A DNA stretch of 64,000 nt, taken from NCBI GenBank assembly GCA_021414245.1, contig JAIOOU010000011.1, positions 59,881 through 123,880 on the forward strand. The letters are read 5' to 3'. The notes beneath the pieces are model-generated. The model did no database searches, was not told the DNA's origin, and saw only the letters and a program-made list of their open reading frames with translations. Made by a program: the position numbers and the translations under genes. This stretch comes from Chloroflexota bacterium (GTDB lineage Bacteria; Chloroflexota; Anaerolineae; Anaerolineales; Villigracilaceae). Below are positions 8,840 to 18,358 of the stretch, one piece after another (position 1 is the stretch's first letter; each line of letters begins with the position of its first letter).

Positions 8840-10045
8840 ATGAATGATCGTTTCCAACAATCTCGTGAAGCTTTGGCCTACGCCCGCGAAGCATTAAAGA
8901 ATGGCTCCACAGTGGAGGCCCGCAGATGGGCGGAACGGGCCGCGGACCTTGCGCCTCAAAGCGAGGACCCGTGGCTGGTGCTGGCAACCGTCGCAGAGAA
9001 TCCACAGGACAGCATGGACTATGTCCGCAAGGCATTGGACCTTAATCCCGACAGTGTCCGTGCAAGAAAAGGCATGGAATGGGCCATGCAAAGGGCCGGG
9101 GGAATGCCTCAGGGGAAAACAAATCCCATCAAACCGGGTCAGGCCGGGGTCACGAAGGAAGCGCCTAAAAAATCGGCTCAACCGGAAGGCAGAAAAAAAC
9201 GAAGCAAGCTTCTTCCCATTTTATTGATCCTGATGGGCTGCGGAGTGTTTGCATTTGCTGCATGGTCTGCCGTGAACTCGCCGGTCCTGGCATCCATTTT
9301 AAATATTGTATCCACACCCCAAAGTCAGGCCGCCCACGGGCCTTTATTTGCCCATGTTGCCATCGCCAAACCGACCTATACACCGGCCGCGGTCCAGCCG
9401 GTTGCAGAGGTGATCATGCCCTCCGCAACCGTAACGGCCATCCCAACAATTGCCTCCGTTGTGGAATCGCAACCAGAGGTTGTCAGCGTTCCAGTGACGG
9501 ACCCTCCCACAGCCGAAGTTGTGATCGTCCCGACTGATACTCCCGCGGTTGAATCAGCCACCTCCGTGGCGGTTGCAGAAATGACCAGTCAACCCGGTAC
9601 GATCTATGCAGAGATCATTGCAGACACCCCCACATCAGAATATGTCGCGCCAACTGCGGTTCCTTATATTCCTCCCGTGGCCGGCACCGGCGGCGAACAC
9701 TGGATCGATGTGAACCTTTCCGAACAAAGAGTATATGCATATGAAGGCGATACGGTTGTAAATTCCTTTATCGTTTCAACCGGAACCTGGCAAACTCCCA
9801 CCGTGACCGGCAGGTACAAAATTTGGATCAAACTGCTTTCCACAACCATGACCGGCCCCGGATATTATTTGCCGAACGTCCCCTATACCATGTATTTCTA
9901 TAAAGGGTACGGTTTGCACGGCACCTACTGGCACAATAATTTTGGAACACCAATGAGTCACGGCTGTGTAAACCTTAGAACCAGTGACGCCGAGTGGCTG
10001 TACAATTTCTCTTCGGTCGGCACCGTGGTGAACGTACATTATTAA
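8840..10045 (+). CDS. L,D-transpeptidase (YkuD) with N-terminal helical repeat region and membrane anchor
   Basis: A protein of 401 residues. Residues 1-80 form an Ala/Arg-rich helical region with TPR-like spacing (EALAYAREALKNG, RKALDLNPDS), probably cytoplasmic. A membrane segment follows at about 127-150, then a long Pro/Thr/Val-rich linker to about 285, and a C-terminal YkuD domain. The catalytic signature is complete: His360 (HGTYWHNNFG) and SHGC with Cys376. The TPR-like region inside the cell could bind a partner while the transpeptidase acts outside. The start has an AAGGTG Shine-Dalgarno sequence. Confidence 0.87.
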   Translation: MNDRFQQSREALAYAREALKNGSTVEARRWAERAADLAPQSEDPWLVLATVAENPQDSMDYVRKALDLNPDSVRARKGMEWAMQRAGGMPQGKTNPIKPGQAGVTKEAPKKSAQPEGRKKRSKLLPILLILMGCGVFAFAAWSAVNSPVLASILNIVSTPQSQAAHGPLFAHVAIAKPTYTPAAVQPVAEVIMPSATVTAIPTIASVVESQPEVVSVPVTDPPTAEVVIVPTDTPAVESATSVAVAEMTSQPGTIYAEIIADTPTSEYVAPTAVPYIPPVAGTGGEHWIDVNLSEQRVYAYEGDTVVNSFIVSTGTWQTPTVTGRYKIWIKLLSTTMTGPGYYLPNVPYTMYFYKGYGLHGTYWHNNFGTPMSHGCVNLRTSDAEWLYNFSSVGTVVNVHY

Positions 10046-10120
10046 AAATGAATCATAACGGCAGATCAAAGAAAAAAGGGTCTGCGCGACCGGGATCCCG
10101 GATGGTCGATGTCTTTTCAG

Positions 10121-10126
10121 TAGAAT
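10121..10126 (+). promoter_or_regulatory. -10 box (TAGAAT) of a likely leaderless transcript
   Basis: TAGAAT lies seven bases before the ATG at 10134, and no Shine-Dalgarno sequence is present, so transcription probably begins at or next to the start codon. I see no good -35 box. Confidence 0.35.
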
Positions 10127-10133
10127 CAAGTAA

Positions 10134-11162
10134 ATGAAATCAGAAAAAATATCTCGCAGGGATTTTTTGAAATTGAGTGGATTGGGGCTGGCGGGCTTGC
10201 TCGCACCTCCGCTCAATTTCAAATTCGATGATCCATTTACCTCGCAACAGGGCAGGGTGGTTACGCGCATTCTTTGGATGCTGGATCGCCCCTCCACCAA
10301 GGGGCTTCCGGTCCGCCTCTGCCGCCGGGATATGTTGTTAAATATCACCAACACTGCCATCAGCGATGATGATCCCGCAGCCCATAACCGGGTCTGGTAT
10401 CAGATCGATGAGACTGGATATGTCTACTCCGGGAATGTTCAACCGGTCCGCACCCTGCTCACTCCCCCAACCATGAACATCCCTAAAGAGGGGCTGCTGG
10501 CCGAAGTCAGCGTGCCATTTACAGACGCTTATGAACTTCCGGATAAAACTTCCAATGTCGCCTACCGCATCTATTTTGAATCAACGCACTGGATCAAATC
10601 CGTCGCCACGGCGGCCGATGGCCAGGTCTGGTATCAGATCCGCGACGATAAATGGGACAAGTTATACTACGCGCGCGCGGAACATTTGCGCGTCATGACC
10701 GCTGAAGAACTTGCGCCGCTCTCGCCGGATGTTCCCAATCGAAGCAAAAAAATACAGGTCCGCCTTGAGGACCAGCTCGTGATCGCATATGAAAATAATC
10801 AATCCGTATTTGTCTCGCCCGTTTCAACAGGCGGCGTTCTAAGAATCGGTACATACACCACACCCACCGGTTCGTTCAAAACCTTTTACAAACGTCCTTC
10901 CCGCCATATGGCCGCCGGCGATATCGCCGCCAGCGGGTTTGACCTGCCCGGCGTGCCCTGGGTGCAATATATAACCGAAGGGGGCATATCCTTCCACGGG
11001 ACATACTGGCATAATGACTTTGGGCGCCCGCGCTCTCATGGCTGCATCAACCTGTCCACCGAGGCTGCGAAATGGCTCTACCGTTGGACATCCCCGCAGG
11101 TCTCCATGACAAAGGAATTTTCACACGGGTCTGTCGGGACCAATGTTGAGATCATCGTGTAA
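10134..11162 (+). CDS. Tat-exported L,D-transpeptidase (YkuD)
   Basis: A protein of 342 residues. It begins with a twin-arginine signal (SRRDFLKLSGLGLAGLL), so it is probably exported folded by Tat. Residues about 35-200 contain two SH3-like stretches with repeated VWYQI(D/R) strands, as in wall-binding modules. The C-terminal YkuD domain has His288 (HGTYWHNDFG) and SHGC with Cys304. The next gene has the same plan, so the pair arose by duplication. No Shine-Dalgarno sequence is visible at the ATG. Confidence 0.87.
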   Translation: MKSEKISRRDFLKLSGLGLAGLLAPPLNFKFDDPFTSQQGRVVTRILWMLDRPSTKGLPVRLCRRDMLLNITNTAISDDDPAAHNRVWYQIDETGYVYSGNVQPVRTLLTPPTMNIPKEGLLAEVSVPFTDAYELPDKTSNVAYRIYFESTHWIKSVATAADGQVWYQIRDDKWDKLYYARAEHLRVMTAEELAPLSPDVPNRSKKIQVRLEDQLVIAYENNQSVFVSPVSTGGVLRIGTYTTPTGSFKTFYKRPSRHMAAGDIAASGFDLPGVPWVQYITEGGISFHGTYWHNDFGRPRSHGCINLSTEAAKWLYRWTSPQVSMTKEFSHGSVGTNVEIIV

Positions 11163-11200
11163 GAAAACCAATCTGAGAAAACGTCCCTTTCAAGCAAATC

Positions 11201-12226
11201 ATGAATAATTTCAATCTTTCCCGCCGTGACTTTTTAAAACTCTCCGCTTCCGGCACCCTTGCGCTTGCTCTCTCCGAAATGGGCCTGGACCGTGCTTTGG
11301 CCGCCCCTCCCGCCTCCCAGGGACGCGTCACCTGGAGCGGGATTCCTCTTTACGAATCACCGGCCCTAAATGCAAAGCAGCTGCACCTCTTCGGGATCGA
11401 CCAGGTGGTCAATCTCAAAGCTGTGGTCGACGGAGACGAAGGCTACGGCAACCCGTTTAATAACAAGTGGTATCAACTGGACGAAGGCTATACTTATTCA
11501 GGCTGGCTGCAGCCGGTTGAGACTGTTTACCAGAAAGCCGTATACAACATCCCTGCGGCAGGCCAGCTCGGTGAGATCACTGTGCCGATGAGCCTCACCT
11601 ATCTCGGTCCCTATATTTATTCGAAGAATGCGCACCGCCTATATTACGGCACGACCCATTGGATCAAAAGAGTGGTGGTCACCCGCGAGGAAAAAAGCGT
11701 CTGGTATGAGATCTATGACAGCGTTCTGGAGAAGTCGTTTTTTGTGCCTACATACAACATGCGCATCGTCCCCGCCGGGGAGTTGGCCCCGCTTTCCCCG
11801 AACATTCCCGATGTCGACAAATTGATCCACGTCGACCTCGCCTCTCAAATGGTCAGCGCCTTCGAAGGCAACACCATAGTATTTTCCGCACGTTGTTCGA
11901 GCGGACAAAAAGGGACCGACACCCCGAAAGGCGACTTCACCACCTATCACAAGGGCCCGTCCATTCACATGACCAATCAGGGTGATGCCGTCAACAACAT
12001 CTACAATCTGGCCGGCGTGCCGTGGTGTTCCTTCTTTACAGGCGCCGGCCATGCCTTTCACGGCGCATACTGGCACAACGATTACGGTCGTCCGCGCAGC
12101 CACGGCTGCGTGAACCTGTCCCCGGCCGATGCGAAATGGCTGTATCGCTGGACCAGCCCCGTGGTCCCGCCGGATGAGGACTATGTAAATTTACCGGGGC
12201 AGGGAACTCGTGTCCAGGTGGTTTAA
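11201..12226 (+). CDS. Tat-exported L,D-transpeptidase (YkuD), paralogue of the preceding gene
   Basis: A protein of 341 residues with the same architecture as its upstream neighbour: Tat signal (SRRDFLKLSASGTLALAL) ending near an AAP cleavage region, SH3-like strands (KWYQLDEGYTYSGWLQ), and a C-terminal YkuD domain with His287 (HGAYWHNDYG) and SHGC, Cys303. Both paralogues share LAPLSP before the catalytic domain. The active site is intact. It is the fourth L,D-transpeptidase in a row, 38 bases after the third, and likely shares a transcript with it. Confidence 0.87.
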   Translation: MNNFNLSRRDFLKLSASGTLALALSEMGLDRALAAPPASQGRVTWSGIPLYESPALNAKQLHLFGIDQVVNLKAVVDGDEGYGNPFNNKWYQLDEGYTYSGWLQPVETVYQKAVYNIPAAGQLGEITVPMSLTYLGPYIYSKNAHRLYYGTTHWIKRVVVTREEKSVWYEIYDSVLEKSFFVPTYNMRIVPAGELAPLSPNIPDVDKLIHVDLASQMVSAFEGNTIVFSARCSSGQKGTDTPKGDFTTYHKGPSIHMTNQGDAVNNIYNLAGVPWCSFFTGAGHAFHGAYWHNDYGRPRSHGCVNLSPADAKWLYRWTSPVVPPDEDYVNLPGQGTRVQVV

Positions 12227-12252
12227 TTTAGATTTGCCAAAGGAGAGAAAAC

Positions 12253-12828
12253 ATGAATCCAGCTTTTCAATACAATCAATATTTGCTCAAACGACAGGTC
12301 TTTGCGCTCGCAGGCAAGTTCCGCTTCTATGAGCCGGGCGGACAGCTCGTGCTATTCAGCGAACAGAAGATGTTCAAGATCCGTGAAGACATCCGCGTAT
12401 TTTCCGATGAAAGCAAAACACAGGAAGTGCTGATGATCAAGGCGCGCCAGATCATTGACTTTTCCGCCGCCTATGACGTGGTCGACAGCGCAACAGGCCA
12501 GAAACTGGGTGCCCTGCGCCGCAAGGGATTGGCCTCCATTCTTCGTGATGAATGGGAAGTCCTGGATGTGAGCGACAACGTCCTTGGCAAGCTGTTTGAA
12601 GACAGCATGGGATTGGCCCTAGTTCGCCGTTTCCTCAGTAACCTGGTTCCGCAAAACTATGACATCACCATTGGCACGGACCGTGTGGCCGATCTCAAGC
12701 AGGCCTTTAATCCCTTTGCCTACCAGTTGACCGTCGATTTCAGCATGGACGTCAACCAGCGCCTCGACCGCCGCGTCGGCCTCGCCGCAGCCATCCTTCT
12801 GGCTGCCATCGAAGGCCGTCAGAGCTAG
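12253..12828 (+). CDS. LURP-one-related / scramblase-like beta-barrel protein
   Basis: A protein of 191 residues with the pattern of the LURP-one-related (Tubby-like) fold: repeated beta strands such as YLLKRQVFALAGKFRFYE, QLVLFSEQKMFKIRED, and YDVVDSATGQKLGALRRKG, ending in a hydrophobic helix (residues about 172-187) as in phospholipid scramblase relatives. Bacterial members are uncharacterised; membrane association is inferred from the helix and the fold. It has a strong Shine-Dalgarno sequence (AAAGGAGA) and sits 26 bases after the last transpeptidase gene. Confidence 0.7.
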   Translation: MNPAFQYNQYLLKRQVFALAGKFRFYEPGGQLVLFSEQKMFKIREDIRVFSDESKTQEVLMIKARQIIDFSAAYDVVDSATGQKLGALRRKGLASILRDEWEVLDVSDNVLGKLFEDSMGLALVRRFLSNLVPQNYDITIGTDRVADLKQAFNPFAYQLTVDFSMDVNQRLDRRVGLAAAILLAAIEGRQS

Positions 12829-12840
12829 CTTATAAACCAT

Positions 12841-12871
12841 CTTGTTGCGAGGGCCTTGCCCTCGCAACAAG
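12841..12871. promoter_or_regulatory. perfect 13-bp hairpin between two genes
   Basis: CTTGTTGCGAGGG pairs exactly with CCCTCGCAACAAG around a five-base loop. No T tract follows on either side, so it is not a standard terminator. It ends 11 bases before the next ATG and could shape mRNA stability or translation. Confidence 0.55.
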
Positions 12872-12882
12872 ATCCATCTCAC

Positions 12883-13311
12883 ATGCCAAAACAACCTCTC
12901 TTTGCCGGACTTGTCATCGATGAATTAGGCCGCGCCGCTGAATCCTCACTCATTGGCAGTGAACCCTGCTACGTTGTGGATGATGCCGGCTTCCGCCGTC
13001 ACATCCCTGCGGAACAGATCGACCGGGCGGTGCTCGCCCAAATGGCGGATATGATGAAGGGCAGCGAGGACCTGCTTTCAGAACAGGCCGCCAAAATGAT
13101 GGGGCAGGACGATCCCTTCTCGAAAGCCATCATCGAGCAGCAGCTAAAAAACATCGACAAACAATTCGATGCCCTCATGCAGACCGGAATTCCGGAAGAC
13201 ATGCGTGCCTATCTGGGAATGATGGGCTTCAAGGTGATCATAAATTACCATGGTGAAATTGTCCGGGTGGAACAGCCTGGCGCCTCGGGAAATGAAGAAG
13301 GTGACGAATAA
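12883..13311 (+). CDS. small acidic protein of unknown function
   Basis: A protein of 142 residues from the ATG at 12883; a TTG at 12856 would start inside the hairpin and is less likely. I do not recognise the family. It starts with a segment that looks beta-rich (LFAGLVIDELGRAAESSLIG), then Met-rich helical stretches (residues 45-110), and an acidic tail. There is no signal peptide or membrane segment. It shares strand and probably transcript with the LURP-like gene upstream, and ends in a strong terminator shared with a convergent methyltransferase gene. Confidence 0.6.
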   Translation: MPKQPLFAGLVIDELGRAAESSLIGSEPCYVVDDAGFRRHIPAEQIDRAVLAQMADMMKGSEDLLSEQAAKMMGQDDPFSKAIIEQQLKNIDKQFDALMQTGIPEDMRAYLGMMGFKVIINYHGEIVRVEQPGASGNEEGDE

Positions 13312-13350
13312 AGCAAAACTCCGGGTTTTCAAGAACCCGGAGTTTTGCTT
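13311..13350. terminator. bidirectional terminator between convergent genes
   Basis: A 17-bp perfect stem (arms 13311-13327 and 13334-13350, six-base loop) with A and T runs on both sides, overlapping the stop codon region of the minus-strand methyltransferase. Confidence 0.85.
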
Positions 13351-14084
13351 TATAGCTTTTCAACGACCCAGTAATGCGAAAGACCCAGCCCCTTCAACGG
13401 CGTGGCTTCCAGGAATTGCAGGATGGCACGCAGGAATCTGCCAGCCCTGCCAAAACGCGCGATCAGGTTGTCGTACGCACCAAAGATAACAGTGCGCTCG
13501 ATAAACTTTACCGGCAGGCTTTCGAACAGTCTTTGCATGTCCCTTCTTGAATACACACGCACATGCGGGGCCAGTTTATTCCGCAGGCCGCGCGGCAGGT
13601 AATTCACAAAGAGTTTATTTCCAAAATAATATCTGCCCTTCCAGAAGATCCCATGCGTTTCAAACGGATAGCCGCGATTCGGACAGAAGATGACGGCCCG
13701 TCCGCCCGGCTTGAGCACGCGCACCATCTCGCGAACGGCAGCACGGTCATCCTGAACGTGTTCGATCACTTCATGGCTGAGGATCAGGTCAAAGGTCGAG
13801 GAGGGAAGCGGGATAAATTCACCCGCGGCATTGATGATCTCATCGGAGTTGACCTTCGCCTCGGCGGCCCTTTCCCGATCGAATTCCAATCCGATCACAC
13901 GCGACCCGAGGCCTGTCAGCTTCTCGACATACATGCCCACCCCGCAGCCATTTTCCAACGCCAGCCCGTGGATGCGTTCCCCGGCCGCTTTCACGATCAT
14001 GTCCAGCCGGCGCTGTTGGCCCGCCCGCCACACATACGAAGGCTCGCCGCGCAGGGCGGCTTTTTGCATATCTCGTTCGGTCAT
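13350..14084 (-). CDS. class I SAM-dependent methyltransferase
   Basis: A protein of 244 residues. The SAM-binding motif I is LENGCGVGMYVEKL, motif II follows as VIGLEFDRERAAEAK, and the region FDLILSHEVIEHVQDD matches the Methyltransf_11 family; RVLKPGGRAVIFCPN is the usual post-I segment. The C-terminal third (RNKLAPHVRVYSRRDM) resembles small-molecule or lipid methyltransferases acting at membranes. The substrate is unknown. The gene diverges from nusA, whose promoter lies just beyond its start. Confidence 0.85.
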   Translation of the reverse strand: MTERDMQKAALRGEPSYVWRAGQQRRLDMIVKAAGERIHGLALENGCGVGMYVEKLTGLGSRVIGLEFDRERAAEAKVNSDEIINAAGEFIPLPSSTFDLILSHEVIEHVQDDRAAVREMVRVLKPGGRAVIFCPNRGYPFETHGIFWKGRYYFGNKLFVNYLPRGLRNKLAPHVRVYSRRDMQRLFESLPVKFIERTVIFGAYDNLIARFGRAGRFLRAILQFLEATPLKGLGLSHYWVVEKL

Positions 14085-14100
14085 AGGTGCCGATTATACC

Positions 14101-14129
14101 TTGCGCCTTCCCCGCCTCTATGCTAAAAT
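14101..14129 (+). promoter_or_regulatory. sigma-70-type promoter for the nusA cluster
   Basis: TTGCGC (14101-14106), a 17-base spacer, and TAAAAT (14124-14129) preceded by TG in the extended -10 position. It faces the nusA-ylxR-infB run and lies within 100 bases of the nusA start. Confidence 0.6.
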
Positions 14130-14165
14130 TTCGGGCGGACGGAAAACCCAATAGAGACGACATCG

Positions 14166-14188
14166 AAAAGTGGGTAACCCCCACTTTT
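14166..14188 (+). promoter_or_regulatory. nusA leader hairpin
   Basis: AAAAGTGGG pairs with CCCACTTTT around a five-base loop in the leader, 33 bases before the nusA ATG. A similar AGTGGG...CCCACT element usually stands before rimP in the rimP-nusA operons I know; here it precedes nusA directly. Confidence 0.5.
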
Positions 14189-14221
14189 CTGCTTGTAAAT
14201 AGGAGTGATGGAGTAGGCAGC

Positions 14222-16096
14222 ATGGCAAAAAACGAATTCGCATTAGCTTTCAATGAAGTCCTTGAGGAAAAACAGCTCGCCAAAGATATCGTGGTTTCCG
14301 CGATCGAATCGGCGATGGTTTCCGCCTATCGGCGCGCTGTCAGCGCATCCACTGCCCAGCATGTGGAAGCCAAACTGGACCCGGAAACGGGTTTTGTGAC
14401 CGTGTACGCCGAAAAGGAAGTGGTGGAAGACAAGGTCGTTGACGATCGCACGGAAGTGCTTCTGGAGGAGGCCCGCAAGGTTAACCCAGAGGCCCAGCCC
14501 GGCGACATGGTGGTGGTGGAGACCACTCCCGCCGACTTTGGCCGCGTGGCTGCTCAAACAGCGCGCCAGGTGATCCAGCAGAGAATCCGTGAAGCTGAGC
14601 GTTCGAATCAAATGCAGTATTTCGAACGTCAGGTCGGCGAAATCGTCTCCGGTCTGGTTCAGGCCTCCAATGCGCAAAGTGTCACCGTCGGCCTGGATAT
14701 GAAGGCCGAAGGCGTCATGCCCAACAATCAAAAGATCCCCGGTGAACGCCTGAAGCTGCACGACCGCATCCGCGCCGTGGTCATGGAAGTTAAGGACGGC
14801 ACGCGTGGACCGCAAATCGTGCTCTCGCGCGCCCATCGCAACTTCCTGCGTCGTTTGTTGGAGAACGAAGTCCCTGAAATCTACCATGGCATCGTGGAGA
14901 TCCGCGCAATCGCGCGTGAACCCGGTGCACGCGCCAAAGTGGCCGTCTCCGCCACACAGGCCGGGATCGATCCGGTCGGTGCATGTGTGGGAATCAAAGG
15001 TGTGCGTATTCAGGCCATCGTCAAGGAATTGCACGACGAAAAGATCGACATCATTCAATGGGATCCCGACCCGATTGTTTATATCTCCAAAGCCATCAGC
15101 CCTGCCCGCGTGAACGGCGTATATCTCGTGGATGCGGAAGGTGCCCGCACCGCCACTGTTGTGGTGGGCGAGGACCAACTCAGCCTGGCTATCGGCCGGG
15201 ATGGACAAAATGCACGCCTCGCCGCAAAACTGACCGGCTGGCGAATCGACATTAAGTCACTAAGCGAAGCCTCGAGCGATACGCTCAATAAATTGCAAAA
15301 CAACCCGGAACTCGCAGCGCAGGTTCCGGCTGCGGCCGAATCCATTCCGCAAATCCAGGAGATCCTCGCCAAGAAGGCTGAGGGCCGTCCGATCACCCCC
15401 GAGGAATACTCGGCTCTGGGTCAATTTGTGGACCGGGTGGAACGCCGCACGATCCAGATCAAAGAAGAAGCCGCTCGTGTGGAAGTGGAACGCACCGCCG
15501 CCGCCCGGGCGGAAATCCCCGCCCCTGCTTTCCAGATGCCTCTCGATCAAGCCGGCATCAAGGAACATATCTTCAACATTCTCACGGAAGCAGGATATGA
15601 AACCGTGGGCAACCTGATGTTCACCATCAAGACGGATCCCAACAAGATCCTTGGGCTGGCCGGCATCGGTTCAAAAGCCATGCAAAATATCGAGGAAACC
15701 CTGGCTGGGCTTACCTTCCCCGAGCCGGCTCCTGAACCGGAGCCGGTCAAGATGGAAGAACCTGCCGTCGCTGCAGAAATTGCGGCGGAACTGGTCCCGG
15801 TGGATGCAGAGTCTGCTGCGAAGAAACAGGCCGATGGGAAGAAAGACGCGAAGAAAGTCGTCGAAGAGGAAGAGGAACACGCGAAGGATGGCGTCTCCCT
15901 GGACGAACTGTTCAAGATGAAACCTGAGATCTTCCAAACCCCCGGGGCCGTGGAAGAGGATGCCGACAAGAAAAAGGGCGGCAAGAAGGTCAAGAAGAAG
16001 GGCGTCGAGCTCGAATTCGATGAAGGCCTGGGCGCGGTGGTCGGCCGCAAGAAACATAAACGCGGTGCCGACGATACCGGCAGTGACTGGGAATAA
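14222..16096 (+). CDS. nusA: transcription termination/antitermination factor NusA
   Basis: A protein of 624 residues that binds RNA polymerase and nascent RNA. Order of domains: N-terminal RNAP-binding domain (1-125), S1 domain (about 135-200), KH1 and KH2 (about 225-370; [18 protein letters not shown] and [19 protein letters not shown] are the KH signatures), then a helix-hairpin-helix-like segment near 445-500 ([15 protein letters not shown]). The last 110 residues are a charged, low-complexity tail alternating Glu- and Lys-rich runs, longer than usual. The ATG at 14222 starts the family's normal [12 protein letters not shown]; an upstream in-frame extension is not conserved-looking. Confidence 0.95.
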   Translation: MAKNEFALAFNEVLEEKQLAKDIVVSAIESAMVSAYRRAVSASTAQHVEAKLDPETGFVTVYAEKEVVEDKVVDDRTEVLLEEARKVNPEAQPGDMVVVETTPADFGRVAAQTARQVIQQRIREAERSNQMQYFERQVGEIVSGLVQASNAQSVTVGLDMKAEGVMPNNQKIPGERLKLHDRIRAVVMEVKDGTRGPQIVLSRAHRNFLRRLLENEVPEIYHGIVEIRAIAREPGARAKVAVSATQAGIDPVGACVGIKGVRIQAIVKELHDEKIDIIQWDPDPIVYISKAISPARVNGVYLVDAEGARTATVVVGEDQLSLAIGRDGQNARLAAKLTGWRIDIKSLSEASSDTLNKLQNNPELAAQVPAAAESIPQIQEILAKKAEGRPITPEEYSALGQFVDRVERRTIQIKEEAARVEVERTAAARAEIPAPAFQMPLDQAGIKEHIFNILTEAGYETVGNLMFTIKTDPNKILGLAGIGSKAMQNIEETLAGLTFPEPAPEPEPVKMEEPAVAAEIAAELVPVDAESAAKKQADGKKDAKKVVEEEEEHAKDGVSLDELFKMKPEIFQTPGAVEEDADKKKGGKKVKKKGVELEFDEGLGAVVGRKKHKRGADDTGSDWE

Positions 16097-16141
16097 TGAA
16101 CTCCTCCCCCGCCATGGGAGAGGGGCAACCCTTCGGGTAAA

Positions 16142-16453
16142 TTGAAGGTGATCAAGAAACCTGCCCAACGTGTGAAACATATACCCCAGCGAACCTGCGT
16201 GGGATGTCGCGAAGTGCTGCCCAAAAGGCAGATGGTGCGGATTGTGCGCACCGCGGATGGGGTGCGGGTGGACCCAACCGGAAAACTTGCGGGAAGAGGG
16301 GCCTACCTGCATGACCAGCGGGAATGCTGGGAACGTGGATTGAGGGGAGCTTTGGCGCATGCGCTAAAAGCTGAATTGAGCGCGGAGGACCGCGTTCAAT
16401 TGGAAAATTTCATGAACACCCTGCCTGTACAAGATGCAGGGACCACCAAGTAA
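16142..16453 (+). CDS. ylxR: YlxR (DUF448) nucleic-acid-binding protein
   Basis: A small basic protein of 103 residues with the family signatures RTCVGC near the start and GRGAYLH in the middle. YlxR proteins bind RNA and sit between nusA and infB in many bacteria; a role in modulating RNase P or transcription has been proposed for relatives. The start is TTG at 16142 or GTG at 16148; both give the same domain. The usual ylxQ (L7Ae-like) gene is not found between it and infB. Confidence 0.9.
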   Translation: MKVIKKPAQRVKHIPQRTCVGCREVLPKRQMVRIVRTADGVRVDPTGKLAGRGAYLHDQRECWERGLRGALAHALKAELSAEDRVQLENFMNTLPVQDAGTTK

Positions 16454-16561
16454 AGCCATGTGAACGAATAGCCACTCGCTCACAGGCCACTTGCTGGGGA
16501 ATGAAGAATACGCGGATCTTTGCAATAAAGAACAGATCCGCAAACTAGAAGGAGGTGGCCT

Positions 16562-18337
16562 ATGAGTAGCAACGGTAATAAACTTGAATTGCCAGCCAGC
16601 ATTGTGATCCGTGACCTGGCTCAAAAGATCGAAAAAAGCCCGATTGATCTAATTAAAAAATTGATGACGAATGGTGTCATGGCGACCATTAATCAGACGA
16701 TCGATTTCGACACAGCTGCGATCGTGGTGGGCGAATATGGATTTGAAGCCGTCCTCGAAGCAACAGAAGAGGAAAACAAGGTTGAGACGGGTGAAGTCCC
16801 GCTCTGGCGTCAAATGATCGCCGGGGAAAACACGTCCCTTCTGAAAGCCCGTCCGCCGGTCGTCACCATTCTCGGTCACGTCGACCACGGCAAGACCAGT
16901 CTGCTGGATGCCATCCGCCAAACTGAGGTTGCCGCAGGCGAAGCCGGCGGAATTACCCAGCACATCGGCGCTTATCAGGTTGAGAAGAAGGGCCGCCTGA
17001 TCACCTTCCTTGACACTCCCGGCCATGCCGCCTTCACCCAAATGCGGGCGCGCGGCGCCCAGGGCGCGGACATTGTTGTGCTGGTCGTGGCCGCCGACGA
17101 CGGTGTCATGCCGCAAACCCGCGAAGCGATCGCACATGCAAAAGCAGCGCGCGTGCCGATGATGGTGGCCTTGAACAAAATCGATAAGGCCAACGCCAAC
17201 CCGGATCGCGTCAAACAACAACTGGCGGAACTTGAGCTGGTCCCCGATGATTGGGGCGGCAGCACGATGGTTGTCCCCGTTTCTGCAAAACAAAAACAAG
17301 GCATCGATGATCTGCTGGAAGGCATTTTACTTGTGGCCGACAGCAACGAGATCAAGGCCAACCCTGCAGGAAAAGTGATCGGCACGGTGATCGAGGCCGA
17401 GCTGGACAAATCCAAGGGTGTGCTCGCTACCCTGCTCGTACAAAATGGAACTCTTGAGGCCGGCGATATCGTGGTGGCAGGAACGGCATACGGAAAATTG
17501 CGTGCGATCAACGACCACAAAGGCAAACCGATCAAGAAGGCCGGTCCCTCCACGCCTGTAGCTGTCATGGGATTAAGCGGCATGCCCTCCGCTGGTGATA
17601 TTTTCCAGGTGGTCTCTTCTGAAAAGGAAGCCCGGAACATCGTCGCAGAGCGGACTGAGGCAGCCAAGACCCTCTCTCAAACCAGGAAAAAGGTCTCGCT
17701 GGAGGATTTGTTTGCGAACGTGCAGGCCGGCGAAGCCAAGGGACTCAACCTGATCATCAAGGCTGACGTCCAGGGTTCCCTTGATCCGATTGTCAGTGAA
17801 TTGAACAAGCTTGGCGAAGGAGAGATCGGCTTGCATATCCTGCACGCCGAGACCGGCAATATCGGCAACAATGACGTAATGCTGGCCGCCGCTTCCAAGG
17901 CGATCATCATTGGCTTCAACGTCCAGGCGGATGTGGACGGCAGACGCCTCGCTGAAAAGGAAGGTGTGGATATTCGCCTGTACGAGATCATCTATCGCAT
18001 GACCGAGGATATCGAGAAGGCCCTCAAGGGCATGCTTGAACCCAAACTGGTGGAAAAGGTGATTGGCCGCGCCCAGGTTTTGGAGGTCTTTACCGCCTCC
18101 AAATTCGGCAGGGTGGCTGGTTGCAAGGTCACAGACGGTGAACTGCGGCGCGGTGCACGCGTACGTCTCTTCCGCGGGGCAGACATGATCTACGAAGGCG
18201 ACCTTTCCTCCCTACGTCACGAAAAAGAGGATGTCAAGGAAATCCGCCAGGGATTCGAGTGCGGCGTCGGTTTCAAAAGCTTCAATGATATTCAAGCCGG
18301 CGATCAATTGGTCTGTTATATCGTCGAAAATTCGTAA
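16562..18337 (+). CDS. infB: translation initiation factor IF-2
   Basis: A GTPase of 591 residues that brings initiator tRNA to the 30S subunit and promotes subunit joining. A short IF2-N helix bundle (residues 10-60) precedes the G domain: G1 GHVDHGKT (105-112), G3 DTPGHAAF, G4 NKID and a G5 SAKQ. Domains II, III and IV follow to the C-terminus. The N-terminal region is short compared with the long extensions of many bacteria. The start has a very strong Shine-Dalgarno sequence (AAGGAGG). rbfA follows 21 bases later. Confidence 0.96.
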   Translation: MSSNGNKLELPASIVIRDLAQKIEKSPIDLIKKLMTNGVMATINQTIDFDTAAIVVGEYGFEAVLEATEEENKVETGEVPLWRQMIAGENTSLLKARPPVVTILGHVDHGKTSLLDAIRQTEVAAGEAGGITQHIGAYQVEKKGRLITFLDTPGHAAFTQMRARGAQGADIVVLVVAADDGVMPQTREAIAHAKAARVPMMVALNKIDKANANPDRVKQQLAELELVPDDWGGSTMVVPVSAKQKQGIDDLLEGILLVADSNEIKANPAGKVIGTVIEAELDKSKGVLATLLVQNGTLEAGDIVVAGTAYGKLRAINDHKGKPIKKAGPSTPVAVMGLSGMPSAGDIFQVVSSEKEARNIVAERTEAAKTLSQTRKKVSLEDLFANVQAGEAKGLNLIIKADVQGSLDPIVSELNKLGEGEIGLHILHAETGNIGNNDVMLAAASKAIIIGFNVQADVDGRRLAEKEGVDIRLYEIIYRMTEDIEKALKGMLEPKLVEKVIGRAQVLEVFTASKFGRVAGCKVTDGELRRGARVRLFRGADMIYEGDLSSLRHEKEDVKEIRQGFECGVGFKSFNDIQAGDQLVCYIVENS

Positions 18338-18358
18338 ATTTGGATTTGGAAGTCAATT

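Noticed and set aside
14243..15208. A 321-codon open frame on the minus strand
   Set aside because: It lies wholly antisense to nusA, is full of His/Asp runs typical of reversed GC-biased codons, and has no ribosome site or motif.
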